Part shown: positions 1 through 5,271 of the stretch, piece by piece
How the letters are laid out: each line of letters opens with the position of its first letter
Position numbering within the stretch: the first letter of the stretch is position 1
From: Desulfobulbaceae bacterium
Lineage (GTDB): Bacteria; Desulfobacterota; Desulfobulbia; Desulfobulbales; Desulfocapsaceae
Reading direction: 5' to 3'
Assembly: GCA_003509305.1 (NCBI GenBank)
Contig: DOMU01000205.1
Location: 1 to 6,647, forward strand
Length of the DNA stretch: 6,647 nt
Translations under genes and position numbers: made by a program
Notes under the pieces: model-generated
The model's input: the letters and a program-made list of their open reading frames with translations, nothing else
Told to the model about the DNA's origin: nothing
Databases searched by the model: none

Positions 1-252
1 GGCCACGTTGGGCGCGCCGCACACGATATCCAGCACCTCATCGCCCACGTCCACCCGGCAGACCGAGAGTTTGTCCGCCTCCGGGTGTTTGCCGCACTCG
101 GCGACATAGCCGACGACAATGGGCGCGAGGCCCGCAAAGGGCCGGGAAAGGCCGTCCAGCTCAAGCCCGGCCATGGTGAGCCGTTCGCCCAGTTCAAGGG
201 CGCTTCCCTCATACGGGACAAATTCACGAAGCCAGGAAAGACTGAGCAGCAT
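1..252 (-). CDS. pheT: Phenylalanine--tRNA ligase beta subunit, N-terminal fragment
   Basis: This is the start of PheT, the large subunit of the (alpha-beta)2 enzyme that charges tRNA-Phe in the cytoplasm. The frame is open for 84 codons from ATG 252 to the window edge, so it is truncated by the window and not by mutation. The translation begins MLLSLSWLREFVPYE, the usual PheT N-terminus. It then enters the tRNA-binding OB-fold domain, with the hallmark HPEADKLSVC at residues 56-65 and CGAPNV at 78-83. GGAG at 259-262 lies 6 nt before the ATG and supports this start. The gene follows pheS in the same direction after a 121-nt spacer, longer than the near-contact often seen between these two. 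That spacer holds only a small palindrome at 301-313 without a T run. Identity is secure. Nothing can be said about the remaining roughly 90% of the protein. Confidence 0.95.
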   Translation of the reverse strand, partial: MLLSLSWLREFVPYEGSALELGERLTMAGLELDGLSRPFAGLAPIVVGYVAECGKHPEADKLSVCRVDVGDEVLDIVCGAPNVA

Positions 253-373
253 GGGAAACTCCGGGATTATGGTCAGAAGGCTTTTTTTCAGAGATGAAGC
301 CGCTCACTGAGCGCTGACCCGTGAGGGCGCCCGGCAAGCTTTTGCGCGAGAGCACTGGTAAGACAGCGTTTCC

Positions 374-1408
374 CTACGCAAACTGCGTCAAAAACCGCAG
401 GTCGTTCTCGTAGAACATGCGCAGATCCGTGATGCCGTACTTGAGCATGGCTATGCGCTCGACGCCGAGGCCGAAGGCGAAGCCGGTGCTGTCTTCAGGG
501 TAGCCGACGGCGGCGAACACGTTGGGATCCACCATGCCGCAGCCGAGGATCTCCAGCCAGCCAGTACCCTTGCAGATGCGGCAGGGCTCGCCGTTCCGGT
601 GCCCTTTCCCGGAGCAGAGTATGCAGGAGATATCCGCCTCGGCGCTGGGTTCGGTGAAGGGGAAAAAGCTGGGGCGGAAACGCAGGCCGACGCCGCTGCC
701 GAACATTTTGTTGACGAACAGGGCCAAAACGCCCTTCAGGTCAGCGAACGAGACATTTTTATCGACGAGAAAACCTTCGACCTGATGGAACATCGGCGTG
801 TGCGTGATGTCGGAATCGCAGCGGTAGACCTGGCCTGGCGCCACCACCCGCAGCGGCGGCTGTTGCTTTTCCATGATTCGCGCCTGCATCGGCGAGGTAT
901 GGGTGCGCAGGAGCAGCGAATCGGTGACGTAGAAGGTATCGTGCATATCCCTGGCCGGATGATGCGCCGGGATATTCAGGGCCTCGAAGTTGTAGTAATC
1001 AAGTTCGACATTCGGCCCTTCGGCGATATCAAAGCCCATAGCCGCGAAAATGGCGCAGGTTTCACGCATGACGCGGGAAATCGGATGCGACCGCCCATGG
1101 GCTGGTTGGCGTCCCGGCAGGCTCAGGTCAAGGGCGGGCCGGACATGGGCGCGTCCCGCGCCAAGCGCGGCGTTTTTTGCCGCGTACAACTCCTCGATAG
1201 CGGCTTTCGCCTCGTTGGCTTTGGCGCCCAGACGCGGTTTATCCATCGCCGGCAGCGCGCCCAAACCGCGCAAAATGCCGCTTAAGAGTCCCTTGCGCCC
1301 CAGATAGCGCACGCGGAACTCTTCAAGTTGCGCTGGCTCGCCGATGGCCTCGGCTTCGGCGCGGGCGGAAGTGACCAGGTGCTGTAATTCCTCTTCCATG
1401 ACGTGCAT
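374..1408 (-). CDS. pheS: Phenylalanine--tRNA ligase alpha subunit
   Basis: PheS is the catalytic alpha subunit of phenylalanyl-tRNA synthetase, working with the PheT subunit encoded just downstream. It has 344 residues, against 327 in E. coli. An N-terminal coiled-coil arm (about 1-95) is followed by the class II core. Recognisable segments are DLSLPGR (94-100), LNIPAHHPARDMHDTFY (144-160), the motif 2 region around RVYRCDSDITHTPMFHQVEG (about 193-212), RFRPSFFPFTEPSAE (243-257) and the motif 3 region GFAFGLGVERIAMLKYG (309-325). An insert at 262-279 carries two CxxC pairs (C262/C265 and C276/C279) in a CxGxG-like context, suggesting a metal-binding knuckle. E. coli PheS lacks it but several other phyla have it. 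The start is uncertain: ATG 1408 and ATG 1399 are both possible, neither has a clear Shine-Dalgarno, and 1399 (MEEEL) gives a length closer to the family. Expression may depend on coupling or on the upstream hairpin. Confidence 0.97.
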   Translation of the reverse strand: MHVMEEELQHLVTSARAEAEAIGEPAQLEEFRVRYLGRKGLLSGILRGLGALPAMDKPRLGAKANEAKAAIEELYAAKNAALGAGRAHVRPALDLSLPGRQPAHGRSHPISRVMRETCAIFAAMGFDIAEGPNVELDYYNFEALNIPAHHPARDMHDTFYVTDSLLLRTHTSPMQARIMEKQQPPLRVVAPGQVYRCDSDITHTPMFHQVEGFLVDKNVSFADLKGVLALFVNKMFGSGVGLRFRPSFFPFTEPSAEADISCILCSGKGHRNGEPCRICKGTGWLEILGCGMVDPNVFAAVGYPEDSTGFAFGLGVERIAMLKYGITDLRMFYENDLRFLTQFA

Positions 1409-1429
1409 ATGCGGACAGTGGAAACAGGA

Positions 1430-1473
1430 CGCGCCGGTAAGCCAGGCTATGACGCCAAGCCATTACCGGCGCG
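1430..1473 (-). promoter_or_regulatory. Perfect 11-bp hairpin in the rplT-pheS spacer
   Basis: The arms 1430-1440 and 1463-1473 are exact reverse complements (CGCGCCGGTAA and its partner) around a 22-nt loop. The loop contains a further GGCT/AGCC pairing (1445-1448 with 1458-1461). No T run follows on either strand, so it is not a standard intrinsic terminator. A TATAAT match reads on the minus strand at 1480-1485, just before the hairpin, but I see no matching -35 box. It could be an mRNA-stability or processing element, an attenuator arm, or the 5' end of a separate pheST transcript. In E. coli the same junction holds the pheM leader and attenuator. I see no Phe-rich leader peptide here. 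Confidence 0.5.
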
Positions 1474-1493
1474 CGAAAAATTATAAACGGTTG

Positions 1494-1850
1494 TTACGAA
1501 TTGGCCTGTTTGGCAATCTGGCTGACGCGGGCAAAAGCCGGAGCGTCGAGAATAGCGAGATTCGACAGTACCTTGCGGTCGAGTTCGACGCCAGCTTTTT
1601 TCAGGCCACCGATCAGGCGGCTGTAGCTGATGTCGTTGATGCGGGCGCCGGCGTTGATGCGGGCGATCCACAGGGCACGGAATTCGCGTTTTTTTGTGCG
1701 GCGGTCGCGATAGGCATAAACCAAGGCGCGGTCAACGGCCTCGGTAGCGCTTTTATAGAGGCGTGACCGGCCACCGCGAAAGCCCTTGGCCAGTTTCAAT
1801 ACCTTGTTTCTTCTTCTGCGGGCCTTGAAGCCCCTGGTAACTCGTGGCAT
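1494..1850 (-). CDS. rplT: 50S ribosomal protein L20
   Basis: L20 is an early-assembly 23S rRNA-binding protein of the large subunit and, in characterised bacteria, a translational repressor of its own operon. The 118 residues match the E. coli length exactly. The N-terminal half is a basic extended tail ([16 protein letters not shown], residues 1-16, then [14 protein letters not shown] at 20-33). The globular half has the family signature [11 protein letters not shown] at 60-70 and ends in AKQANS. AAAGGAG at 1858-1864 lies 7 nt before the ATG. It sits between rpmI (57-nt spacer) and pheS (85-nt spacer) in the expected order. No anomalies are visible. Confidence 0.98.
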   Translation of the reverse strand: MPRVTRGFKARRRRNKVLKLAKGFRGGRSRLYKSATEAVDRALVYAYRDRRTKKREFRALWIARINAGARINDISYSRLIGGLKKAGVELDRKVLSNLAILDAPAFARVSQIAKQANS

Positions 1851-1867
1851 CGTTTTACTCCTTTACG

Positions 1868-1900
1868 CGGACCACGCCTTCGGCTGGAAGCGTTGGCCCG
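1868..1900 (-). promoter_or_regulatory. Irregular stem-loop filling the rpmI-rplT spacer
   Basis: On the minus-strand RNA, seven pairs (1894-1900 with 1868-1874, one of them G-U) are followed by a bulged A, three CGC/GCG pairs, a bulged G, three UUC/GAA pairs and a 5-nt loop (1882-1886). That makes 13 pairs in all. It ends a few bases upstream of the rplT Shine-Dalgarno at 1858-1864. An irregular bulged stem is the kind of structure that L20 recognises in 23S rRNA and in its own mRNA in E. coli. The L20 link here is inference only; the pairing itself can be read directly. Confidence 0.4.
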
Positions 1901-1907
1901 GAGACTA

Positions 1908-2105
1908 TTACATGTAGGGAAGAATTTTCCTGAGCATTTTCGTATTGGCCGCGTCAACCAAATTGTTCTGGCGCAGACCGCGTTTACGCTTGGTGCTTTT
2001 CTTGGTCAAAATATGACGGGCGAAGGCTTTAGCGCGTCTGATTTTTCCACCGCCGGTCAGGGAAAAACGCTTGGCCGCTCCCCGGTTGGTCTTCATCTTG
2101 GGCAT
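1908..2105 (-). CDS. rpmI: 50S ribosomal protein L35
   Basis: L35 is a small basic protein of the large ribosomal subunit. The 65 residues match the normal family length. The conserved N-terminus [14 protein letters not shown] and the central block [16 protein letters not shown] are typical, and the protein ends in the usual ILPYM-type tail. GAGGAG at 2111-2116 lies 5 nt before the ATG. It follows infC after a 51-nt spacer containing a hairpin with a T5 tract, and it precedes rplT. L35 and L20 are usually expressed from one message under L20 control. Identity is certain from sequence and context. Confidence 0.98.
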   Translation of the reverse strand: MPKMKTNRGAAKRFSLTGGGKIRRAKAFARHILTKKSTKRKRGLRQNNLVDAANTKMLRKILPYM

Positions 2106-2122
2106 GTTGACTCCTCTTCTTG

Positions 2123-2147
2123 AAAAACGACCGCCGTGAATGGCGGC
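2123..2147 (-). promoter_or_regulatory. Attenuator-like hairpin plus T5 in the infC-rpmI spacer
   Basis: On the minus strand GCCGCC (2142-2147) pairs with GGCGGU (2130-2135) around a 6-nt loop. After 2 nt comes a run of five T (2123-2127), then the rpmI ribosome-binding site at 2111-2116. This is a short version of an intrinsic terminator, placed where L20-responsive leaders occur in other bacteria. With six pairs and only five T it may act as a partial terminator or a simple RNA structure. Its regulatory role is inferred from position. Confidence 0.45.
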
Positions 2148-2156
2148 ATACTCTTC

Positions 2157-2708
2157 TTATTTGGGGCCGACGAACATCACAAGCTGCCGCCCTTCCATTT
2201 TGGGGGGCTGGATGATCGTCGCTTCCTCGGTCAGCATCTCGGCAATATTATTCATCGCTTCAAGGCCGATGGACTGGGAGTAGGTGATTTCCCGTCCACG
2301 GAAGCGCATGGTGATTTTCACCTTGTTCTTCTGGGCCAGAAACTTTTTGATACTCTTGACCTTGAAATTCAGGTCGTGCTCTTCGGTCTTGGGGCGGAAC
2401 TTGATTTCCTTGGTTTCGACCACGGTCTGATTGCGTTTCGCCTCGTGCTGCTTTTTCTTCTGCTCATAGCGAAATTTGTCATAATTCATGATCCGGCAAA
2501 CCGGCGGGTCAGCGGTCGCGGAAACTTCGACCAGATCAAGTCCTTCGGCGACAGCTTGCGCCCGCGCCGCTTCCGGGGTGACAATCCCTACCTGGGTGCC
2601 GTCACTGCCTATCAGACGAATACGCGGATGGCGAATCTCCTCGTTGATGTTCTCGGTCTTGCTGTCGCCGCGCGAGACAGGAACGGGTTTTCCTCGTTTC
2701 GTGTTAAT
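2157..2708 (-). CDS. infC: Translation initiation factor IF-3 (ATT start)
   Basis: IF-3 binds the 30S subunit, prevents premature 50S joining, and checks the start codon and initiator tRNA. The first in-frame ATG (2489) would give only 110 residues and remove the whole N-terminal domain. Translation upstream of it stays open to a TGA at 2712-2714 and encodes unmistakable IF-3 sequence: NINEEIRHPRIRLIGSDG (about 20-37) and GLDLVEVSATADPPVCRIMN (about 56-75). The start must therefore be one of two tandem ATT codons, at 2711 or 2708. I choose 2708, giving 183 residues (E. coli has 180), because it sits 7 nt from the GGGAGG motif. A Lys/Glu-rich linker (about 77-100) and the C-terminal 30S-binding domain follow, ending in LVMFVGPK. 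In E. coli an AUU start lets IF-3 repress its own synthesis, and the same control is likely here. It lies between thrS and rpmI. Confidence 0.95.
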   Translation of the reverse strand: MNTKRGKPVPVSRGDSKTENINEEIRHPRIRLIGSDGTQVGIVTPEAARAQAVAEGLDLVEVSATADPPVCRIMNYDKFRYEQKKKQHEAKRNQTVVETKEIKFRPKTEEHDLNFKVKSIKKFLAQKNKVKITMRFRGREITYSQSIGLEAMNNIAEMLTEEATIIQPPKMEGRQLVMFVGPK

Positions 2709-2721
2709 AATTCATCCTCCC
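2704..2721 (-). promoter_or_regulatory. infC ribosome-binding site with non-ATG start and overlapping three-codon ORF
   Basis: GGGAGG occupies 2716-2721. An ATG (2713-2715) abuts it directly and opens a three-codon ORF (ATG AAT TAT TAA, ending at 2704) out of frame with infC. The infC frame has ATT at 2709-2711 and again at 2706-2708. The ATG is too close to the Shine-Dalgarno to be a good start, and its frame closes at once, so the ATT codons are the credible infC starts. Spacing favours the second (7 nt) over the first (4 nt). Confidence 0.75.
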
Positions 2722-2761
2722 ACAAATATCCTCTGAAAAAACTGGTTTGAAAAAGCGTGCG

Positions 2762-2790
2762 ATGATACCCGTTTTTTCCAGGCAGGTCAC
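2762..2790 (-). promoter_or_regulatory. Candidate sigma-70-type promoter for infC and downstream genes
   Basis: On the minus strand GTGACC (2785-2790, 4 of 6 to TTGACA) is followed after exactly 17 bp by TATCAT (2762-2767, 5 of 6 to TATAAT). It lies in the 105-nt spacer after the thrS stop and would start a transcript about 45 nt upstream of infC. Separate promoters for infC and the ribosomal protein genes are known for the E. coli operon. This one rests on consensus match and position only. Confidence 0.4.
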
Positions 2791-2816
2791 GATAAAATGC
2801 GCCGTCGGCGAAAAAA

Positions 2817-4745
2817 TCAGAAACCTCGCCCGGTCCGGCATTCGGCCTTAACCATTTCGGCGAATTCGGCGATCGACATTGGCGGCAGGTTCTTGCCATC
2901 GCGTAAACGCACCGTCAGCGTGCCGCTGGCCTTTTCGTTGTCGCCGACGATGAGCATATAGGGAATCTTCGCTTGCTGCGCTTCGCGGATTTTATAGCTC
3001 AGCTTCTCGTTGCGAAAATCCTGCTCGACACGGAGGCCTTCGGCGCGCAGGCGTTCCGCCACCTCGCGGCTGTAGTCGGCCTGCTCGTCGGTGATATTCA
3101 GGATGCGCGCCTGCACAGGAACGAACCAGAGCGGAAAAACCCCGGCGTAATGTTCGATCAAGACACCAATGAAACGCTCCAAAGAACCCATCAGGGCGCG
3201 ATGGATCATAATCGGGCGATGCTCGTTGTTGTCGGCGCCGATGAAACTCATGCCGAAACGTTCTGGCAGGTTGAAATCGACCTGGATGGTCGAACACTGC
3301 CAGGAACGGCTCAGTTGATCTTTGATCTTGATGTCGATCTTCGGCCCGTAGAAAACACCTTCGCCGGGGTCGATGGCGTAGGCCAGACCCTTCTTTTCCA
3401 GGGCCAGCTTCAGGGCTTCGGTTGCCCGCGCCCAGTTGTCGTCGCTGCCGACGTATTTTTCCGGCCGCGTCGAGAGATAGATGTCATAGCGGTCGAAACC
3501 GAAGGTGCGCAGGATGTGCAGGTTCAGGTCGAGGATATTGAAAATTTCTTCCTCAAGCTGATCAGGCCGGCAGAAAATATGGGCGTCGTCTTGGGTGAAG
3601 CCGCGCACGCGTAAAAGGCCATGCAGGGCGCCGGCCCGCTCGTAACGATAAACCGTGCCCAGCTCGCACCAACGTACCGGCAATTCACGGTAGCTCCGCT
3701 GACGGCTGAGGTACATGCCGATGTGGAAGGGGCAGTTCATCGGCTTGAGCTGATACTTCACCTCGTCGATTTGCATCGGCGAATACATGTTTTCCGCATA
3801 AAAATCCAGATGTCCGGAAGTTTTCCATAAATCCTGGCGAGCGATATGTGGCGTATAGAGCAGTTCGTAGCCGTGGCGGTAGTGCTCATCCTTCCAGTAG
3901 TCCTCAATCAGCCGCCGCAGTTGCGCCCCTTTCGGCAGCCAGAGGATCAGGCCGGGGCCGATGCTGTCGTCGGTGGTGAACAGTTCCAGTTCTTTGCCCA
4001 GACGGCGGTGGTCGCGTTTTTTCGCCTCTTCCAGGGCGTGTAGATGGGCGGAAAGCGCCTTAGCGTCGTAGAAAGCGGTACCGTAGAGGCGTTGCAGCAT
4101 TTCCCGCTTTTCGTCGCCGCGCCAATAGGCGCCGGCTACCCGTTGCAGTTTGAAATGGCGGATGGCGCTGGTGTCGGGCAGATGTGGCCCACGGCAAAGA
4201 TCAAGGAAGTTGCCGACCTGAAACAGGCTGACGGTATCGGTATCAATATCCTGAATCAACTCGACCTTGAATGGCTCTTGCCGCTCACTGAACAAAGCGA
4301 TAGCGTCGGCGCTTGGCATCTCGCTACGGACGAAAGAGGCGCCAGCGGCGGCAATCTCGGCCATTTTCGCCTCAATGCGCTCGAAATCGTCGGGTGTGAA
4401 GGCATCGCGGCGCTGAAAATCGTAATAAAAACCCGACTCGATGGCCGGGCCGATGGCCACCTTGACATCTTCGCCAAACAGTTCGCGCACCGCCTGGGCC
4501 ATGATGTGGGCGGTACTGTGCCGCAGCACTTCCAGGCCCCACTCGCTTTCCGGCAGAACCGGCTCAAGCGTTATGTCATTGGTAAGCGGTTGCCGCAGGT
4601 CGAAAAGCTCGTCACCGGCCCGTGCCGCCACCATTCGTTTACGCTGTTTACCGGAAACAAGACCGGCCAAGGCGTCGGCGACGGTCGTTAAACGAGGGAC
4701 ACGCACGCTCTCGCCGCTGGGAAGGGAAACAGAAATATCGGCCAT
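2817..4745 (-). CDS. thrS: Threonine--tRNA ligase
   Basis: ThrRS attaches threonine to tRNA-Thr in the cytoplasm and hydrolyses mischarged Ser-tRNA-Thr. It has 642 residues, identical in length to the E. coli enzyme. Domains in order are a TGS domain (about 1-63), an editing domain with HSTAH (H76, H80) and CRGPH (C184, H188), the class II catalytic core (about 245-535), and an anticodon-binding domain (about 540-640). The zinc ligands used for threonine recognition are present: C338 in MNCPFH, H389 in DDAH and H515 in MIHRALMGSLERF, the last overlapping motif 3. Motif 2 is visible around YRYERAGALHGLLRVRGF (366-383). The start is ATG 4745; the in-frame TTG at 4758-4760 belongs to the Shine-Dalgarno, so the five extra residues it would add are not real. 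Upstream lies a terminator hairpin only 34 nt away, so readthrough from the tRNA-Val promoter is the likely source of transcription. All catalytic and editing residues appear intact. Confidence 0.98.
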   Translation of the reverse strand: MADISVSLPSGESVRVPRLTTVADALAGLVSGKQRKRMVAARAGDELFDLRQPLTNDITLEPVLPESEWGLEVLRHSTAHIMAQAVRELFGEDVKVAIGPAIESGFYYDFQRRDAFTPDDFERIEAKMAEIAAAGASFVRSEMPSADAIALFSERQEPFKVELIQDIDTDTVSLFQVGNFLDLCRGPHLPDTSAIRHFKLQRVAGAYWRGDEKREMLQRLYGTAFYDAKALSAHLHALEEAKKRDHRRLGKELELFTTDDSIGPGLILWLPKGAQLRRLIEDYWKDEHYRHGYELLYTPHIARQDLWKTSGHLDFYAENMYSPMQIDEVKYQLKPMNCPFHIGMYLSRQRSYRELPVRWCELGTVYRYERAGALHGLLRVRGFTQDDAHIFCRPDQLEEEIFNILDLNLHILRTFGFDRYDIYLSTRPEKYVGSDDNWARATEALKLALEKKGLAYAIDPGEGVFYGPKIDIKIKDQLSRSWQCSTIQVDFNLPERFGMSFIGADNNEHRPIMIHRALMGSLERFIGVLIEHYAGVFPLWFVPVQARILNITDEQADYSREVAERLRAEGLRVEQDFRNEKLSYKIREAQQAKIPYMLIVGDNEKASGTLTVRLRDGKNLPPMSIAEFAEMVKAECRTGRGF

Positions 4746-4750
4746 AACTT

Positions 4751-4758
4751 CTCCCTCC
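4751..4758 (-). promoter_or_regulatory. thrS ribosome-binding site fixing the ATG 4745 start
   Basis: GGAGGGAG lies 5 nt before ATG 4745. The alternative TTG start at 4758-4760 overlaps this motif and has no good Shine-Dalgarno of its own. The E. coli-like length of 642 also supports ATG 4745. Confidence 0.8.
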
Positions 4759-4771
4759 AAGAAAAGGAGAA

Positions 4772-4823
4772 TAAAAGAAAGGCTAAAAGAAGAGGCGCTG
4801 AATACGCCGTCTTCCCTTAGCCT
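4772..4823 (-). terminator. Strong intrinsic terminator between tRNA-Val and thrS
   Basis: On the minus strand AGGCTAAGGGAAGA pairs with TCTTCTTTTAGCCT (14 pairs including two G-U). After a single bulged C the stem continues with GGCG/CGCC around a 7-nt loop. The stem spans 4780-4823 and is followed by TTCTTTT (4773-4779). It starts 4 nt after the CCA end of tRNA-Val, the normal place for a tRNA terminator. It ends 34 nt before the thrS ATG, leaving no room for a full separate promoter downstream of it. It would act on minus-strand transcription only, since the plus-strand side lacks a T run. Confidence 0.85.
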
Positions 4824-4827
4824 TATC

Positions 4828-4902
4828 TGGTAGGCGCGGAGGGGATTGAACCCACGACATCCACCACGTCAAGGTGGCGCTCTCCCACTGAGCTACACGC
4901 CT
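4828..4902 (-). tRNA. tRNA-Val (anticodon GAC)
   Basis: The complete cloverleaf reads on the minus strand. The acceptor is AGGCGTG with CGCGCCT (one G-U), the D arm GCTC/GAGC with a 7-nt loop, and the anticodon arm CCACC/GGTGG around TTGACGT. The GAC anticodon is at 4868-4870. The T loop is TTCAATC, the discriminator A is at 4831, and an encoded CCA lies at 4828-4830. GAC reads the valine codons GUC and GUU. Two oddities: the first acceptor pair is A-U, where many tRNA-Val species have G-C, and the T stem (GTGGG/CCCTC) has one U-U mismatch. Everything else is canonical, so I take it as functional. It has its own promoter and terminator and is followed by thrS. Confidence 0.97.
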
Positions 4903-4957
4903 GTATCAGCAAATCGTACAGCCGCCTATGATTTAGGCCTGCGACAAATATCCAGCT

Positions 4958-4987
4958 TTTGTACCAGAACAATCGCGGTCATGTCAA
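4958..4987 (-). promoter_or_regulatory. Promoter of tRNA-Val (and probably thrS by readthrough)
   Basis: A perfect TTGACA (4982-4987) is followed after 18 bp by TACAAA (4958-4963, 4 of 6 to TATAAT). The -10 is preceded by TGG, giving an extended -10 motif. The predicted start is near 4951, about 50 nt upstream of the mature tRNA. This is the only strong promoter visible upstream of the operon in the window. Confidence 0.65.
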
Positions 4988-5083
4988 GACGAATTGTTGT
5001 GACCGGTTCGTTCAGGCTTTCGCGGTTTCGGCCTAGTCGGCGTTGAGACAATAAACAGGAGTAATGAAGATTGTAATTATAAT

Positions 5084-5110
5084 TTGCGAGCATCTCTCGC
5101 TTGCTATTAT
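5084..5110 (+). promoter_or_regulatory. Candidate extended -10 promoter for the outer-membrane protein gene
   Basis: TGCTATTAT (5102-5110) matches the extended -10 pattern, with TATTAT 5 of 6 to consensus. A TTGCGA (5084-5089) could be a -35 at a short 15-bp spacing, or at 18 bp to an alternative TATAGA at 5108. A second TATAAT lies at 5078-5083 without a good -35. The spacer contains the inverted repeat GCGAG/CTCGC, which could be an operator. The resulting 5' leader would be about 155 nt, unusually long. Confidence 0.4.
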
Positions 5111-5271
5111 AGACGTATAGATATGTACATCGCCATATGTCGCGAGCGAAAGACCAACACAAGTCAGGAGGAGACATCATCAGGAAAGAAAGTTACCGGC
5201 TTGGAAAATAGGGATTGGCGACGCTCTGCTGGCGCTAAACGGGAATGTTAATTTTAACAATGGGGGAACGT

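Larger units (their letters stand above)
4903..5271. other. Divergent intergenic region
   Basis: About 370 bp without a credible gene separates tRNA-Val from the outer-membrane protein gene. It holds the tRNA promoter on the minus strand and a plus-strand extended -10 promoter candidate. Small symmetric elements are also visible: GCCTA/TAGGC (4924-4938), GCGAG/CTCGC (5086-5100), the palindrome ATGTACAT (5123-5130), a direct repeat ATATGT (5121-5126 and 5135-5140) and GTTAA/TTAAC (5247-5258). The central part is more AT-rich than the genes on either side. Confidence 0.6.

Noticed and set aside
301..313. CGCTCAGTGAGCG in the pheS-pheT spacer as a terminator
   Set aside because: Five-pair stem with a 3-nt loop and no T run directly after it.
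599..1285. Long plus-strand frame of 228 codons opposite pheS
   Set aside because: It is antisense to the unmistakable pheS reading frame. It looks like a composition shadow with no domain or ribosome-binding support.
2157..2489. infC as a 110-residue protein from ATG 2489
   Set aside because: This would discard a clearly encoded IF-3 N-terminal domain.
2136..2750. Plus-strand frame of 204 codons opposite infC
   Set aside because: It lies on the other strand of infC and its upstream region; no recognisable protein.
2794..2816. CGCCG-A-CGGCG palindrome after the thrS stop as a terminator
   Set aside because: Only about four usable pairs, and the T6 run precedes the hairpin instead of following it.
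4044..4691. Plus-strand frame of 215 codons opposite thrS
   Set aside because: Shadow of the thrS coding sequence; the real frame carries all catalytic residues.
4746..4760. TTG start extending ThrRS by five residues
   Set aside because: The TTG overlaps the Shine-Dalgarno of ATG 4745, and the extension is not family-like.
4780..4823. A T-box riboswitch upstream of thrS
   Set aside because: No T-box consensus or specifier-loop architecture; the hairpin is an ordinary terminator immediately after a tRNA.
5165..5180. Strong AGGAGGAG Shine-Dalgarno-like motif as the start of a small gene
   Set aside because: No ATG, GTG or TTG follows at a usable distance, and the frame beginning ATC ATC stops within 12 codons.
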